From contig NZ_BCWI01000002.1 in the NCBI RefSeq assembly GCF_001592125.1, positions 124,001 through 188,000 of the forward strand: a stretch of 64,000 bases of DNA, written 5' to 3'. The DNA comes from Microbacterium hominis NBRC 15708. GTDB taxonomy: Bacteria > Actinomycetota > Actinomycetes > Actinomycetales > Microbacteriaceae. Made by a program: the position numbers and the translations under genes. This document shows positions 49,499 through 59,095 of this stretch, in pieces (within the stretch, counting starts at the first letter, position 1; each line of letters opens with the position of its first letter). Below the pieces are notes generated by a model, which saw nothing but the letters and a program-made list of their open reading frames with translations, had not been told where the DNA came from and searched no databases.

Positions 49499-51463
49499 AT
49501 GACCACACCTTCCGCCCCGCGCTACGCGGGCCTCGACGGCCTGCGTGCCCTCGCCGTGCTGCTCGTGGTCGTCTACCACCTGTTCCCCGCCGGGATGTTG
49601 CGCAGCGGGTTCATCGGCGTCGACGTGTTCTTCGTGATCTCCGGCTTCCTGATCACCTCGCTGCTGCTGCGCGAACGGGGATCCACCGGCCGTATCGCGC
49701 TGGGCGCTTTCTGGACGCGGCGCGCGCGGCGCCTGCTGCCGGCGCTGGCCGTCGTGGTGGCCACGAGCGCCAGCATCGCGGGCCTCGTCGGCGGCGACGT
49801 GCTGCTCGGACTCGGCCGTCAGGTGATCGGCGCGGTCACGTTCTCGTACAACTGGACGTCGATCTCCGCCGGCGCCTCCTACTTCGGCGCCACGCAGCCG
49901 GAGCTGCTGCGCAACCTCTGGTCGCTCGCGGTCGAGGAGCAGTTCTACGTGCTGTGGCCGCTGCTGCTGCCGCTGTTCCTGCTGCTGCCGCGCCGGTGGA
50001 TGCGGACGGCTGTCGCCGCCGTGCTGGCTGCGGCCTCCGTCGCCTGGGCCGTGCAGGTCGTCGGCGCCGGCCCGGGGCTCGCGGGCCTGACCCGCGCCTA
50101 CTACGGCACCGACACCCACGCCTTCGGGCTGCTCATCGGCGTCGCCCTCGCGTTCGCCCTGGCGGGGCGCACGGCCTGGAGCGCCGCGGCTCGCCCGTCG
50201 ATCGGCGGGGTCGGCCCCGCGTGGACCGCCGTGGTGGGCGCGGTCAGCGTCGGAGGGATCGTGCTCATCGGCACGATCGCCGACGGCGCGACGGCCTACC
50301 CGATCGTGCCGTTGGCGGCGAGCGCCCTGACGGCGGTCGCGATCGCCGCGGCGACGCTCACCGGCTCGTGGTTCGGTCCCGCGCTCGACGTCGCGCCGCT
50401 GCGGTGGATCGGCGAGCGCTCCTACGGCATCTATCTGTGGCATTGGCCGGTCGTCGTGCTCCTCACCGTCGCGGTGACGGGCACGTTCGTCGAGGAGACC
50501 GTGCCCGTCCCCGTGGGGGTCGCGGCCGCCGTGACGACCCTCGTGCTGTCGGCGGCCTCGTACCGGCTGCTCGAACAGCCGATCCGCCGGCTCGGCTTCC
50601 GCGGCGCCGCGTCCGCGTTCGGCCGTCGGCTGCGCTCGACGCCCGCGCGGCGCTTCGGCGCCGTCGCGTCGCTCGGCGTGACCGCGCTGGTGATCGCGGG
50701 CACCGCCGCGGCCGTGGCCGCCGCGCCCGCCGTCAGCTCGGGCCAAGCCGTCGTCGAAGCCGGGCAGCGCGCGCTGGATGCGGCATCCACGTCGCCGACC
50801 CCTCCGCCGTCGCCGCCGCCGTCCGGCGATCCCGGCGCGACCACGCCCCGCCCCACGCCGACGGTGGGCGCCGACGGCGAGCCCTTGCCCCCGCCCCCGG
50901 TGTCGGTGCCCGGCGATCGCGTCACGGCGGTCGGCGACTCGGTCATGCTGGCGTCCGCCGGCGGACTGCTCGAGGAGCTTCCCGGCATCCAGATCGACGC
51001 CGAGGTGTCGCGATCGATGTGGGTCGGCAGCGAGATCGTCGACCGGCTCGCCGCGCAGGGGGCGCTGCGCGACTACGTCGTCGTCGGCCTCGGCACCAAC
51101 GGACCCGTCGACGGCGAGGCGCTCCAGGACATCTACGACAAGGTCGGACGGGACCGCACGCTCGTGCTCGTCAACGCCTTCGCCCCGCGCGACTGGATCG
51201 ACGGCGTCAACCGCGACCTCGCGGCGTTCGCGGCCGCCCACCCGGGGGTGATCGTCGCCGACTGGTCACAGGCCATCGCGCCGCGCACCGATCTGCTGGC
51301 GGGCGACGACATCCACCCGGGCGAGGCGGGCGGGCGCGTCTACGCCGACACCGTCACGACCGCGGTGGATGCCGTGGCCAACCAGCGCGCGCAAGTGCGC
51401 TACCAGGTGCAGCTGATCCGCTGGGCCACCACGCGCGCGCTCGCCCCCACCGCGACGCCCTGA
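49499..51463 (+). CDS. OatA-like membrane O-acyltransferase with SGNH domain
   Basis: 654 aa. An acyltransferase-3 membrane domain of about 10-11 helices begins RYAGLDGLRALAVLLVVVYH with FIGVDVFFVISGF and LWSLAVEEQFYVLWPLL. After a Pro/Thr linker (SPTPPPSPPPSGD) comes an extracytoplasmic SGNH hydrolase-like domain: VTAVGDSVMLASAG, GLGTNGP and GDDIHPGEAGG give the Ser, Asn and Asp/His positions. These proteins O-acetylate peptidoglycan or exopolysaccharide; context suggests cell-envelope glycan. The upstream open frame from 46844 is antisense shadow. Confidence 0.92.
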   Translation: MTTPSAPRYAGLDGLRALAVLLVVVYHLFPAGMLRSGFIGVDVFFVISGFLITSLLLRERGSTGRIALGAFWTRRARRLLPALAVVVATSASIAGLVGGDVLLGLGRQVIGAVTFSYNWTSISAGASYFGATQPELLRNLWSLAVEEQFYVLWPLLLPLFLLLPRRWMRTAVAAVLAAASVAWAVQVVGAGPGLAGLTRAYYGTDTHAFGLLIGVALAFALAGRTAWSAAARPSIGGVGPAWTAVVGAVSVGGIVLIGTIADGATAYPIVPLAASALTAVAIAAATLTGSWFGPALDVAPLRWIGERSYGIYLWHWPVVVLLTVAVTGTFVEETVPVPVGVAAAVTTLVLSAASYRLLEQPIRRLGFRGAASAFGRRLRSTPARRFGAVASLGVTALVIAGTAAAVAAAPAVSSGQAVVEAGQRALDAASTSPTPPPSPPPSGDPGATTPRPTPTVGADGEPLPPPPVSVPGDRVTAVGDSVMLASAGGLLEELPGIQIDAEVSRSMWVGSEIVDRLAAQGALRDYVVVGLGTNGPVDGEALQDIYDKVGRDRTLVLVNAFAPRDWIDGVNRDLAAFAAAHPGVIVADWSQAIAPRTDLLAGDDIHPGEAGGRVYADTVTTAVDAVANQRAQVRYQVQLIRWATTRALAPTATP

Positions 51464-51521
51464 GCGAGCCCTGAGCGACGCCCGCCCCGCGGCGGACGGC
51501 CCGGACCAGCGGCGAGTCGGG

Positions 51522-52610
51522 TCAGACGTGGGCGACGAGCGCGACCGCGCGCTCGTCCGCGACGAAACCGAGCCCCTCGTAGAGGGCGTTGGCCCCGGTC
51601 GGGCTCGCCGTGTCGACGTCGAGGACGGCCTTCTCCAGGCCGGCGGCGGCGATGGCGCGGAGCGCGTCTGCGACGACGACCGGCGCGAGCCCCTGCCGGC
51701 GATGGGCGCGGACGACGCCGATCAGGTCGATGTACGCGTGCGAGGCGCCGAGCATCTCCCAGTCGTCCTCGTTGACCGACGCGAGGCAGAAGGCGGCGAT
51801 GGCCCCCGAGTCATCGACGACGAGGCGCGAGAGGTCGGGGCGGAAGAACTCCCCGCCGACGAACTTCGCCCACGACTCCGGCGGGCTCGGCAGGCTTCCC
51901 CAGTGGTCGCGGAACGCATCGTTGCGGGCGCGACGCGCGTCGTCGTCGCGGTCGTGGGTGTAGGCCACGACGCGCAGTCCGCGGGCCGCGGCATCCGCCG
52001 ACAGCACCACGTCGGGAAGCGGACGGGCCAGGTCGCGCAGCATCGTGGCGAACCACCGCTCGGCGGCGAAGCCGCGCGCCTCCGCGAGCCGCCGATGGCC
52101 CAGGTTGCTCTCCTCCGCGTAGACCTTGAGATCGGCGGTCCACTCCCCCGCCTCCACCGGCGCGAGCGACGGGGCGACCTCGGCGAGCTGCTCGAGCGCG
52201 CGGGCGTACTGCCACGCGAACACGGCCGTCCCGATGCCTCGGCGCCACCGTTCGGGCAGCACGGCGCCGGACAGCGACACGGTCAAGGCCCCATCGCGCG
52301 CCGGATGCAGGAACGCGCTGCCGTAGGCGATCACCGTGCCCGCGGCATCCACCGCCAGCACCGTGTCGCGGGTGTGGTCGATGTGCGGCAGGTCGAAGGT
52401 GTCCGCGACCTCCTGGCGGGGCGTCGTCCACGTCGGGTGGTCGATGCGCTCGGCCGCGACCATGACGGCGTGAAGCGCGTCGATGTCGTCCGCCGTGGCG
52501 GTCCGCCAGGCGGCGACCTCGGGATGCCGCGGCGGCAGCGGACCGGCGTCGACACCGGCCTCGCGCTGCAACCGGTGGATGCGCTCGATCAGGGACGTCT
52601 CGCTCACCAC
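51522..52610 (-). CDS. GNAT-family acetyltransferase, two-domain
   Basis: 362 aa, about twice a single GNAT. Both halves have the fold: TVSLSGAVLPERWRRGIGTAVFAW in the first and GVVRAHRRQGLAPVVVADALRAI in the second, the latter with the acetyl-CoA-binding RxxGxA and NALYEGLGF. Substrate unknown. Two GTG codons in tandem (52610, 52607) can serve as start. Convergent with the acyltransferase. Confidence 0.82.
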   Translation of the reverse strand: MVSETSLIERIHRLQREAGVDAGPLPPRHPEVAAWRTATADDIDALHAVMVAAERIDHPTWTTPRQEVADTFDLPHIDHTRDTVLAVDAAGTVIAYGSAFLHPARDGALTVSLSGAVLPERWRRGIGTAVFAWQYARALEQLAEVAPSLAPVEAGEWTADLKVYAEESNLGHRRLAEARGFAAERWFATMLRDLARPLPDVVLSADAAARGLRVVAYTHDRDDDARRARNDAFRDHWGSLPSPPESWAKFVGGEFFRPDLSRLVVDDSGAIAAFCLASVNEDDWEMLGASHAYIDLIGVVRAHRRQGLAPVVVADALRAIAAAGLEKAVLDVDTASPTGANALYEGLGFVADERAVALVAHV

Positions 52611-52674
52611 ACCACCGTAGCGGGGCGCAGGACGGTTCGCGGGCCGGCGCCGCGCCGCGCTCCCGCCCCACGCA

Positions 52675-52712
52675 GCGAGGCCCGCACCCCCGTTCCGGGG
52701 TGCGGGCCTCGC
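52675..52712 (-). terminator. Terminator of the rpoA-rplQ unit
   Basis: Perfect 16-bp stem (52675-52690 with 52697-52712), 6-nt loop, 13 nt beyond the rplQ stop. Confidence 0.85.
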
Positions 52713-52725
52713 GACAGCGTTCGCC

Positions 52726-53313
52726 TTACTTGGTGGCGTCCTCGGCGGCGGCCTCCGCGGCCGCGCCCTCCTCGGGCGACTCGGCGCCGGCAGCGGCGGC
52801 GTCGTCCGTGGCGACCTCGTCAGCGGCGTCCTGAGCCTCGTCGGCCTCGGCGACGGCCTCGGTCGCGGCCTCCTCGGCGGCGTCCTCGTCCTTCGCCGGG
52901 GCGGCGACGGGAGCCGCGGCGGCCGACTTCTTGGCCGACTTCGGCTTCGGGTTGACGGGCTCGAGCACGAGCTCGATCACGGCCATGGGGGCGTTGTCGC
53001 CCTTGCGGTTGCCGATCTTCGTGATGCGGGTGTAGCCGCCCTCGCGCTCGGCGACGAGCGGAGCGATCTCGGCGAACAGCACGTGCACCGCATCCTTGTT
53101 GCCGATGACCGACAGCACGCGACGGCGAGCGTGCAGGTCGCCGCGCTTGGCGAAGGTGACGAGACGCTCGGCGAGCGGACGCAGGCGCTTGGCCTTGGTC
53201 TCGGTCGTCGTGATCGACTTGTGCGTGAACAGGGCGGCGGCCAGGTTGGCCAGCAGCAGACGCTCGTGGGCGGGGCCGCCTCCGAGGCGGGGACCCTTGG
53301 TTGGCTTGGGCAT
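52726..53313 (-). CDS. rplQ: Ribosomal protein L17 with long acidic C-terminus
   Basis: 195 aa against about 120 in most bacteria. Residues 1-120 are a normal L17 ([39 protein letters not shown]). Residues 121-195 are an added tail: [13 protein letters not shown], then an Ala/Glu/Asp-rich acidic run. Long L17 tails are known in actinobacteria. It follows rpoA after 83 nt and precedes a strong terminator. Confidence 0.95.
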   Translation of the reverse strand: MPKPTKGPRLGGGPAHERLLLANLAAALFTHKSITTTETKAKRLRPLAERLVTFAKRGDLHARRRVLSVIGNKDAVHVLFAEIAPLVAEREGGYTRITKIGNRKGDNAPMAVIELVLEPVNPKPKSAKKSAAAAPVAAPAKDEDAAEEAATEAVAEADEAQDAADEVATDDAAAAGAESPEEGAAAEAAAEDATK

Positions 53314-53396
53314 ATCAGTTACTCCAGAGGAAAAGTGTCAGCGAACCGGTCGGGGCCGGAGCGCGCAGAAGGTCTTGCCGGTGCGAGCGCGGAGGC

Positions 53397-54386
53397 TCAG
53401 AGGGCCTCGTCGTCGTAGCCGCCGTAGAAGTGCGCGCCGTCGAACCCGGGGACCGAGTCCTTCAGCGACAGGCCGAGCGAGACGAGCTTGTCGCGCACCT
53501 CGTCGACCGACTTCTGACCGAAGTTGCGGATGTTCATCAGCTGCGTCTCGGAGAGGGCGACCAGCTCGGACACCGTGTTGATGCCCTCGCGCTTGAGGCA
53601 GTTGTACGAACGCACCGACAGATCGAGGTCCTCGATCGGCATCGACAGCTCGTTGGTGAGCACCTCGGCGACCGGCGCGGGGCCGATCTCGATGCCCTCG
53701 GCCTCGACGTTCAGCTCGCGGGCGAGACCGAACAGCTCGGTGAGCGTGCGACCGGCCGACGCGACGGCGTCGCGCGGCGAGATCGACGGCTTGGCCTCGA
53801 CGTCCAGGACGAGCTTGTCGAAGTCGGTGCGCTCACCGGCACGCGTGGCGTCGACGCGGTACGACACCTTCAGCACGGGCGAGTAGATCGAGTCGATCGG
53901 GATCTGACCGGCCTCGGCGTACTCGTTGCGGTTCTGCGTGGCCGACACGTAGCCGCGGCCGCGCTCGATCGTGAGCTCGAGCTCGAACTTCGCCGAGTCG
54001 TTGAGCGTCGCGATGACCAGCTCGGGGTTGTGCACCTCGACACCCGCCGGAGCGGAGATGTCGGCGGCGGTGACCTCGCCGGCGCCGGTCTTGCGCAGGT
54101 ACGCCGTGATCGGCTCGTCGCGCTCGGACGAGACGACGAGCTGCTTGATGTTGAGGATGATCTCGGTGACATCCTCCTTCACACCCGGGATGGTGCTGAA
54201 CTCGTGCAGCACGCCGTCGATGCGGATGCTGGTGACAGCCGCACCGGGGATCGAGGACAGCAGGCTGCGGCGCAGCGCGTTGCCGATCGTGTAGCCGAAG
54301 CCGGGCTCCAGCGGCTCGATGACGAAGCGGCTGCGGAACTCGCCGATCTTCTCCTCGGTCAGAGTGGGACGCTGTGCAATGAGCAC
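53397..54386 (-). CDS. rpoA: RNA polymerase alpha subunit
   Basis: 329 aa. N-terminal dimerisation domain ([40 protein letters not shown]), a linker, and the C-terminal domain with [20 protein letters not shown] and [19 protein letters not shown] that contacts UP elements and activators. Order rpsM-rpsK-rpoA-rplQ is the standard alpha operon. The 120-nt gap before it (54387-54506) shows no hairpin that I can support. Confidence 0.98.
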   Translation of the reverse strand: MLIAQRPTLTEEKIGEFRSRFVIEPLEPGFGYTIGNALRRSLLSSIPGAAVTSIRIDGVLHEFSTIPGVKEDVTEIILNIKQLVVSSERDEPITAYLRKTGAGEVTAADISAPAGVEVHNPELVIATLNDSAKFELELTIERGRGYVSATQNRNEYAEAGQIPIDSIYSPVLKVSYRVDATRAGERTDFDKLVLDVEAKPSISPRDAVASAGRTLTELFGLARELNVEAEGIEIGPAPVAEVLTNELSMPIEDLDLSVRSYNCLKREGINTVSELVALSETQLMNIRNFGQKSVDEVRDKLVSLGLSLKDSVPGFDGAHFYGGYDDEAL

Positions 54387-54506
54387 TATGTGTTCCTTTC
54401 CGTCACGTGCCCGCTATATGACACGTGCGATTGCAAGAGGTGTTGAGTTTTCAAAGACGACGGATGCCGGGTGCCGCCCGCGATGCGGGGGCACCCGGCC
54501 CGGAAG

Positions 54507-54905
54507 TCAGACGCGGCGACGCTTCGGCGGACGGCAGCCGTTGTGCGCCTGCGGGGTGACGTCGGAGATCGACCCCACCTCGAGGCCGGCGGCCTGCAGC
54601 GAGCGGATCGCGGTCTCGCGGCCCGAACCCGGGCCCTTCACGAAGACGTCCACCTTCTTGACGCCGTGCTCGGCGGCCTGGCGGGCGGCCGACTCGGCAG
54701 CCATGCCGGCGGCGTACGGGGTCGACTTGCGCGAGCCCTTGAAGCCCACCCCACCCGAGGACGCCCAGCTGATGACGGCGCCCGAGGGGTCGGTGATCGA
54801 GACGATCGTGTTGTTGAACGTCGACTTGATGTGGGCCTGGCCCAGCGCGATGTTCTTCTTTTCCTTGCGGCGCGGCTTGCGCGCAGCGGTCTTGGCCTGT
54901 GCCAT
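54507..54905 (-). CDS. rpsK: Ribosomal protein S11
   Basis: 132 aa, normal length. [20 protein letters not shown] and [20 protein letters not shown] are characteristic; the tail [11 protein letters not shown] is basic. ATG at 54905 after AGGAGAAC. Platform protein of the 30S subunit. Confidence 0.98.
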   Translation of the reverse strand: MAQAKTAARKPRRKEKKNIALGQAHIKSTFNNTIVSITDPSGAVISWASSGGVGFKGSRKSTPYAAGMAAESAARQAAEHGVKKVDVFVKGPGSGRETAIRSLQAAGLEVGSISDVTPQAHNGCRPPKRRRV

Positions 54906-54941
54906 GTGTCTGTTCTCCTAAACCTGTACCGGGGGCCGCGC

Positions 54942-55322
54942 TTACTTGCGGCCGGCCTTCTTCTTGCCGGCGACGGTGCGCTTCGGGCCCTTGCGGGTAC
55001 GCGCGTTGGTCTTGGTGCGCTGACCGCGCACCGGAAGGCCGCGGCGGTGGCGCAGACCCTCGTACGAGCCGATCTCGACCTTGCGGCGGATGTCGGCGGC
55101 GACCTCGCGGCGCAGGTCACCCTCCACCTTGTAGTTGCCTTCGATGTAGTCGCGCAGGGCGACCAGCTGGTCGTCGGTGAGGTCCTTGACGCGGATCGAC
55201 TCGTCGATCTCGGTGGCCTTGAGGATCTCGACCGAACGCGTACGGCCGATGCCGTAGATGTAGGTGAGGGCGATCACCACGCGCTTGTCGCGCGGGATGT
55301 CGACGCCGGCAAGACGTGCCAT
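54942..55322 (-). CDS. rpsM: Ribosomal protein S13
   Basis: 126 aa from [19 protein letters not shown] (ATG at 55322, AGGAGAAC upstream). Helix-hairpin-helix region [15 protein letters not shown] and the basic tail [17 protein letters not shown] are typical. The frame is open upstream to 55799 through the repeat region but that is not coding. Confidence 0.97.
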   Translation of the reverse strand: MARLAGVDIPRDKRVVIALTYIYGIGRTRSVEILKATEIDESIRVKDLTDDQLVALRDYIEGNYKVEGDLRREVAADIRRKVEIGSYEGLRHRRGLPVRGQRTKTNARTRKGPKRTVAGKKKAGRK

Positions 55323-55461
55323 GCGGGTTCTCCTAGGAGTAGTGGAGGTGTGGAACAGGATCGGTGCCCGGGCCTCCGCCCGAGGTGTCCCCTCCGAAGA
55401 GGTTCTGACCCTGCAATGTGCTGACCGTTGCCGGTCGGTGTGCGAGCGTCGCGTCGCCCCC

Positions 55462-55561
55462 GACCATCCGGTCGTCGAGCGAGCGCAGCGAGTCGAAACG
55501 CGCCGTTCGCGGACCATCCGGTCGTTGAGCGAGCGCAGCGAGTCGAAACGCGCCGTTCGCG
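55462..55561 (+). repeat. Tandem pair of the dispersed repeat inside the ribosomal operon
   Basis: Two 50-nt units (55462-55511 and 55512-55561) that match except for one base, each with the core GAGCGAGCGCAGCGAGTCG and a GCGCCGTTCGCG end. They lie in the 314-bp gap (55323-55636) between rpmJ and rpsM. Nothing else is supported in that gap. Confidence 0.85.
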
Positions 55562-55621
55562 GTATGGAGTTGTGTCTTCGTACTGAGGTGTCGAATCGGC
55601 CCTGCGGGCCTCGCTCACCCT

Positions 55622-55639
55622 TGAGTCGCGAGCGACTCA
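55622..55639 (-). promoter_or_regulatory. Perfect palindrome overlapping the rpmJ stop codon
   Basis: TGAGTCGC (55622-55629) and GCGACTCA (55632-55639) with a GA centre; the distal arm contains the TGA stop. It could be an attenuator stem or a stabilising 3' hairpin between rpmJ and rpsM. Confidence 0.4.
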
Positions 55640-55753
55640 GCCCTGGCGCTGCTTGTGACGCGGGTTCGACTTGCAGATGACCATGACGCGACCGTGGCGA
55701 CGGATGACCTTGCAGTGGTCGCAGATGGGCTTGACGGAGGGGTTGACCTTCAT
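55637..55753 (-). CDS. rpmJ: Ribosomal protein L36
   Basis: 38 aa: [20 protein letters not shown], then [16 protein letters not shown]. Three cysteines plus His make the zinc-ribbon form (C-type), needing zinc. ATG at 55753. It follows infA after 73 nt in the order infA-rpmJ-rpsM. Confidence 0.95.
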   Translation of the reverse strand: MKVNPSVKPICDHCKVIRRHGRVMVICKSNPRHKQRQG

Positions 55754-55826
55754 GATGTTTCCTGTTCGCTGTCTTCGAGTCGCGCAGATGCCGCAGCATC
55801 CGCCCGCTCGTTACTTCTCGACCGGT

Positions 55827-56048
55827 CTAGCGGTAGCGATAGACGATGCGACCGCGCGTGAGGTCGTAGGGCGAGAGCTCCACGACGACGCGGTCTTCGG
55901 GGATGATGCGGATGTAGTTCTGCCGCATCTTGCCGGAGATCGTGGCGAGAACCTTGTGTCCGTTCGTGAGCTCAACGCGGAACATCGCGTTGGGCAGCGC
56001 CTCGGACACGACGCCCTCGATTTCGATGACACCGTCTTTCTTAGCCAT
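55827..56048 (-). CDS. infA: Translation initiation factor IF-1
   Basis: 73 aa, the typical length: [38 protein letters not shown] and [13 protein letters not shown]-fold protein that occupies the 30S A site. Own promoter likely (-10 at 56142-56147), giving a leader of roughly 87 nt. Confidence 0.98.
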   Translation of the reverse strand: MAKKDGVIEIEGVVSEALPNAMFRVELTNGHKVLATISGKMRQNYIRIIPEDRVVVELSPYDLTRGRIVYRYR

Positions 56049-56141
56049 AGCCTCGCTGACGCTTGAGCAGACCGGTCGGTCTGCGGTGAGTGGGATGTGG
56101 TGCGGCGACACGCCAATGAAGGCGCAAGGCACCAAAGATTC

Positions 56142-56147
56142 AGTGTA
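56142..56147 (-). promoter_or_regulatory. -10 box of infA
   Basis: The minus strand reads TACACT between the DsbA-like gene's terminator and infA, so infA-rpmJ-rpsM-rpsK-rpoA-rplQ can be started here. Confidence 0.45.
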
Positions 56148-56154
56148 CGTGATA

Positions 56155-56187
56155 GGGGGCCGGACGGCAAACTGCCGTCCGGCCCCC
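56155..56187 (-). terminator. Terminator of the DsbA-like gene
   Basis: Perfect 15-bp stem (56155-56169 with 56173-56187) and a 3-nt loop, 19 nt after the stop. It separates the secY-adk-map-side genes from infA. Confidence 0.85.
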
Positions 56188-56205
56188 TCCCCGTCGTCGC
56201 GGTGC

Positions 56206-56892
56206 TTACTGGAACAGCGTCGCGAACTGGCCCTTGGCAGGGATGGTCTGGTTGGCGATGACGGTGCCGTTGACGGCCAGCGTCGGTGTGCCGATGCCGC
56301 TGGAGCCGGGCTGCACCGGCGTCTTCTCTGTCATGGCCGCCACGAACTTCGTGTACGTGCCGTCGGAGACGCAGGAGTCGATGCCCGTCACCCCGACGCT
56401 GGAGGCGACATCGAGGATCTGCTGGTCGGTGAGACCCGTGGAGTTCTCCTCCGGCTGCGCCTTGAAGAGGGCCTGCATGAAGGTCACGGCCTTGTCGGGA
56501 TCGGCCTCGGCGACGCAGTACATCGCGTTCGCGGCTCGCGTCGAGTACTTCGTCCCCTGCGAGTAGCGGTCGAGGATCGAGATGGGGTGGATGTTGAGCG
56601 TGATCGTGCCGTTGTTGGCGAGATCGAGGATCTCGTCGCCGTAGGTCTGCTCGAACTGGTTGCAGATGGGGCACATGAAGTCGATGTAGGTGTCGAGCGT
56701 CTGCGAGCCCGAGCCGACCACGACGGCGCCGGTCTCCTGGTTGATGCCCGATCCGGAGGGAGCCGTGCCCGGGTCGGTCGCCGCGCGGTTCATCCACACG
56801 ACCAGTGCGACCACGAGGGCGACGATGACGACCACCGCCACGCTCACCCAGATCGCGAACCAGTTCTTCCTGCCTGCCGCTGCCTGCGCCAT
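56206..56892 (-). CDS. Membrane-anchored DsbA-family thioredoxin-like protein
   Basis: 228 aa. One N-terminal helix (about 11-34) anchors an extracytoplasmic domain with a Cys74-Pro-Ile-Cys77 active site in [12 protein letters not shown] and the cis-Pro segment [11 protein letters not shown]. It probably forms or isomerises disulphides in exported proteins. ATG at 56892 after GAGGAGAGG. Members of this family often sit next to infA in actinobacteria. It lies between the AbiEi-like gene and infA. Confidence 0.9.
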   Translation of the reverse strand: MAQAAAGRKNWFAIWVSVAVVVIVALVVALVVWMNRAATDPGTAPSGSGINQETGAVVVGSGSQTLDTYIDFMCPICNQFEQTYGDEILDLANNGTITLNIHPISILDRYSQGTKYSTRAANAMYCVAEADPDKAVTFMQALFKAQPEENSTGLTDQQILDVASSVGVTGIDSCVSDGTYTKFVAAMTEKTPVQPGSSGIGTPTLAVNGTVIANQTIPAKGQFATLFQ

Positions 56893-57078
56893 AGCCCGAT
56901 GCCTCTCCTCGCCGCGGCCCACGCCGCCGTCGTTCTATCTTCCCCCACTCCCCCCTATGCGTTCCCCGTGAACTCCGTTACCTCGCGGCCGCCATCCCCT
57001 GTCCGGACCGCCCATCCGCGGACCGCACACCGCGTGCCGGTTCGCGCGCGGCGTGGCGGTTCGCGGAAGGGGGCGGGG

Positions 57079-58065
57079 TCAGCGGGGCGGATACACCGAG
57101 AACGCCGCCAGACGCCGGCCGAGGGCGGCGGCCGAGGTGGCGTGCGCCTTGCCCCACCGCGCGAACCGCCTGTTCGTCGTCCCCCGGATCCAGTCCTCCC
57201 GCATCTTCTCGTCGAGAACCGCCTGGGCGATGTCGACGCCGTCGCCGCGCAGCCGCGGATCGAGGTACTTGCCCTCTCCGTCATACTCTCCCCAGGCTGC
57301 GGCATCGTCGAGCCCGAAGTCCGCGTAGTACGTGCCGCCCCTCGGAGCGGGGATCGGTACCTGCAGCCGCGGCGCGGCGAATCCGAGCTCCCGCAGATAC
57401 AGACGACTGACACTCTCCCCGGGCGACGCCGCGCGGCCGTCCGCGAGGTCGAGGATCCGCCGCGCCCGGCGCACGCCGCGGCCGCCCCGCGGCACGCGCG
57501 ACGCGATGCGCGCCCGAAGGGATGCCGCGGCATCCTCGTCGTAGCGCCCCGTCGCCGGATCGTGGGCTTCGATCCGCAGGGCCGCATCGGCGAGGGCGAG
57601 TCCGGACTCCTCGGAGACTCCGCGCAGCGTGTCCGCCACGGTGCGGGGCAGCGATGTACAGCGCAGTGCGTCGCGTTCGACGATGTCGTCGTCGGGCACG
57701 GCGACCTCATGCCGCGCCACGAGCGGGTTCGACGCCCGCACGTGCCCGCTCGCCGACCGACCGCTGAGGTGGACGCGCTCGGGCTCGAGCCGGAAGAGCG
57801 GCAGTCCCCACAGGACGGCGGCCGCCGTGTGCGAGTACACGAGGGACGAGCCGCCGCGCCGGCGCTCCTCGGCCGCGACGACGCGCATCAGCTGACGGCC
57901 TTCCGCGTAGGCGCTCCGCCAGTGCGCGGCATCCGCGTACCACCCCTGGTCGACGCGGATCAGCGTGCCCGCCCGTACCCGGGAGGTGATGTCCCGCGTG
58001 GTCAGTCCCGCCGCCTCCAGATCCGCGCGCGATCGGAGCGCGGCTCGAGCGTGTTCCGTGAGCAT
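57079..58065 (-). CDS. AbiEi-like protein with C-terminal PD-(D/E)XK nuclease-like domain
   Basis: 328 aa. N-terminal winged-helix AbiEi-type region (LTTRDITSRVRAGTLIRVDQ, GWYAD, then SHTAAAVLWGLPLF, SLPRTVADTLRG). The C-terminal part reads SPGESVSRLYLRELGFAAP, then YYADFGLDDAAAWGEYDGEGK: Asp249, Glu260, Asp262 and Lys266 fit a Vsr/DUF559-type nuclease core. No AbiEii toxin gene lies next to it, so it is not a complete type IV toxin-antitoxin pair. Such proteins are common singletons in Microbacteriaceae; the role is unknown. ATG at 58065. Confidence 0.72.
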   Translation of the reverse strand: MLTEHARAALRSRADLEAAGLTTRDITSRVRAGTLIRVDQGWYADAAHWRSAYAEGRQLMRVVAAEERRRGGSSLVYSHTAAAVLWGLPLFRLEPERVHLSGRSASGHVRASNPLVARHEVAVPDDDIVERDALRCTSLPRTVADTLRGVSEESGLALADAALRIEAHDPATGRYDEDAAASLRARIASRVPRGGRGVRRARRILDLADGRAASPGESVSRLYLRELGFAAPRLQVPIPAPRGGTYYADFGLDDAAAWGEYDGEGKYLDPRLRGDGVDIAQAVLDEKMREDWIRGTTNRRFARWGKAHATSAAALGRRLAAFSVYPPR

Positions 58066-58264
58066 GCCGCCCACCCTGCCGCGCGCCGCCTCTCCCCGGA
58101 CGCACGCACCCCCGCCCCGTGCACAATCCCCCTCTCCTCCCACCTGTGGAGGACATCCCACCCCTCTGCCGAGCCGCTACTGGGCGGCCGAGCCGACACG
58201 GTTCGTGCGGTCCGGCGCGTGGCGGCTCGACCGCGGCGTAGCGGCTCGCGGGTGCGGGGGGGTG

Positions 58265-59095
58265 TTAGGGGATGGGGGTGGGGGTCACGTTGAAGGGGGC
58301 GAGGGATGCGGCGCCGCCGTCGGCGGCGGTCAGCACCCAGATGCCGCCCTCGTGCACGGCGACGCTGTGCTCCCAGTGACAGCCGTCGCTGCCGTCGACG
58401 GTCGTGACGGTCCAGTCGTCGTCCTCGACGTACGTCTGGTCCGAGCCGCCCGTGACCATGGGCTCGATCGCGAGGCACAGGCCCGGCCGCACGGCGGGAC
58501 CGAGGTCGTCGACCCGGTAGTTGAAGACGGTCGGGCCCTCGTGCATCCGGCGCCCGATGCCGTGACCGACGTAGTCGCGCAGGATGCCGTAGCCCTCGCC
58601 GGAGCGCTCGATGTAGCCCTGCACGGCGTCGCCGATCTCGCCGACCCGTGCCGCGGACGCGAGCGCCGCGACGCCCGCCCAGAGCGATCCCTCCGTGACC
58701 GCCGACAAGCGCTCGCGCGCGGCCCGCACACCCGGGTCGCCCCCGGGCACCACGACCGTGATCGCCGAGTCGCCGTTCCAGCCCTTGAACTGCGCGCCGG
58801 CGTCGATCGAGACGATGTCACCCGGCTCCAGCACGCGCCCGCCGGGGATGCCGTGGACGACCTGGTCGTTGACGGAGATGCAGGTCGTGTGCCGGTACCC
58901 GCGCACCAGCTGGAAGTTCGACTCGGCACCGCGGGCGACGATGACATCGGATGCCGCGGCATCCAGCTCTGCCGTCGTCACACCGGGGGCGACCAGCGCA
59001 CGGACCGCGTCGAGCGCGGCGGCGGTGATGAGTCCCGGCTCGACCATCGAGCGCAGCTGCGCAGGGGTCTTGTACAGGGAGCGGCGCAGCCCCAT
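58265..59095 (-). CDS. map: Methionine aminopeptidase, type I
   Basis: 276 aa. Metal ligands in IVSIDAGAQFKGWNGDSAIT, VGHGIGRRMHEGP, LAIEPM and HWEHSVAVHE are as in type Ia enzymes. Removes the initiator Met. ATG at 59095 overlaps the adk stop by one nucleotide (TGATG). The C-terminal ADGGAASLAPFNVTPTP is a short extra tail. Confidence 0.95.
   Translation of the reverse strand: MGLRRSLYKTPAQLRSMVEPGLITAAALDAVRALVAPGVTTAELDAAASDVIVARGAESNFQLVRGYRHTTCISVNDQVVHGIPGGRVLEPGDIVSIDAGAQFKGWNGDSAITVVVPGGDPGVRAARERLSAVTEGSLWAGVAALASAARVGEIGDAVQGYIERSGEGYGILRDYVGHGIGRRMHEGPTVFNYRVDDLGPAVRPGLCLAIEPMVTGGSDQTYVEDDDWTVTTVDGSDGCHWEHSVAVHEGGIWVLTAADGGAASLAPFNVTPTPIP

Noticed and set aside
57079..58065. Complete AbiE type IV toxin-antitoxin system
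   Set aside because: No AbiEii-like nucleotidyltransferase gene is adjacent on either side.
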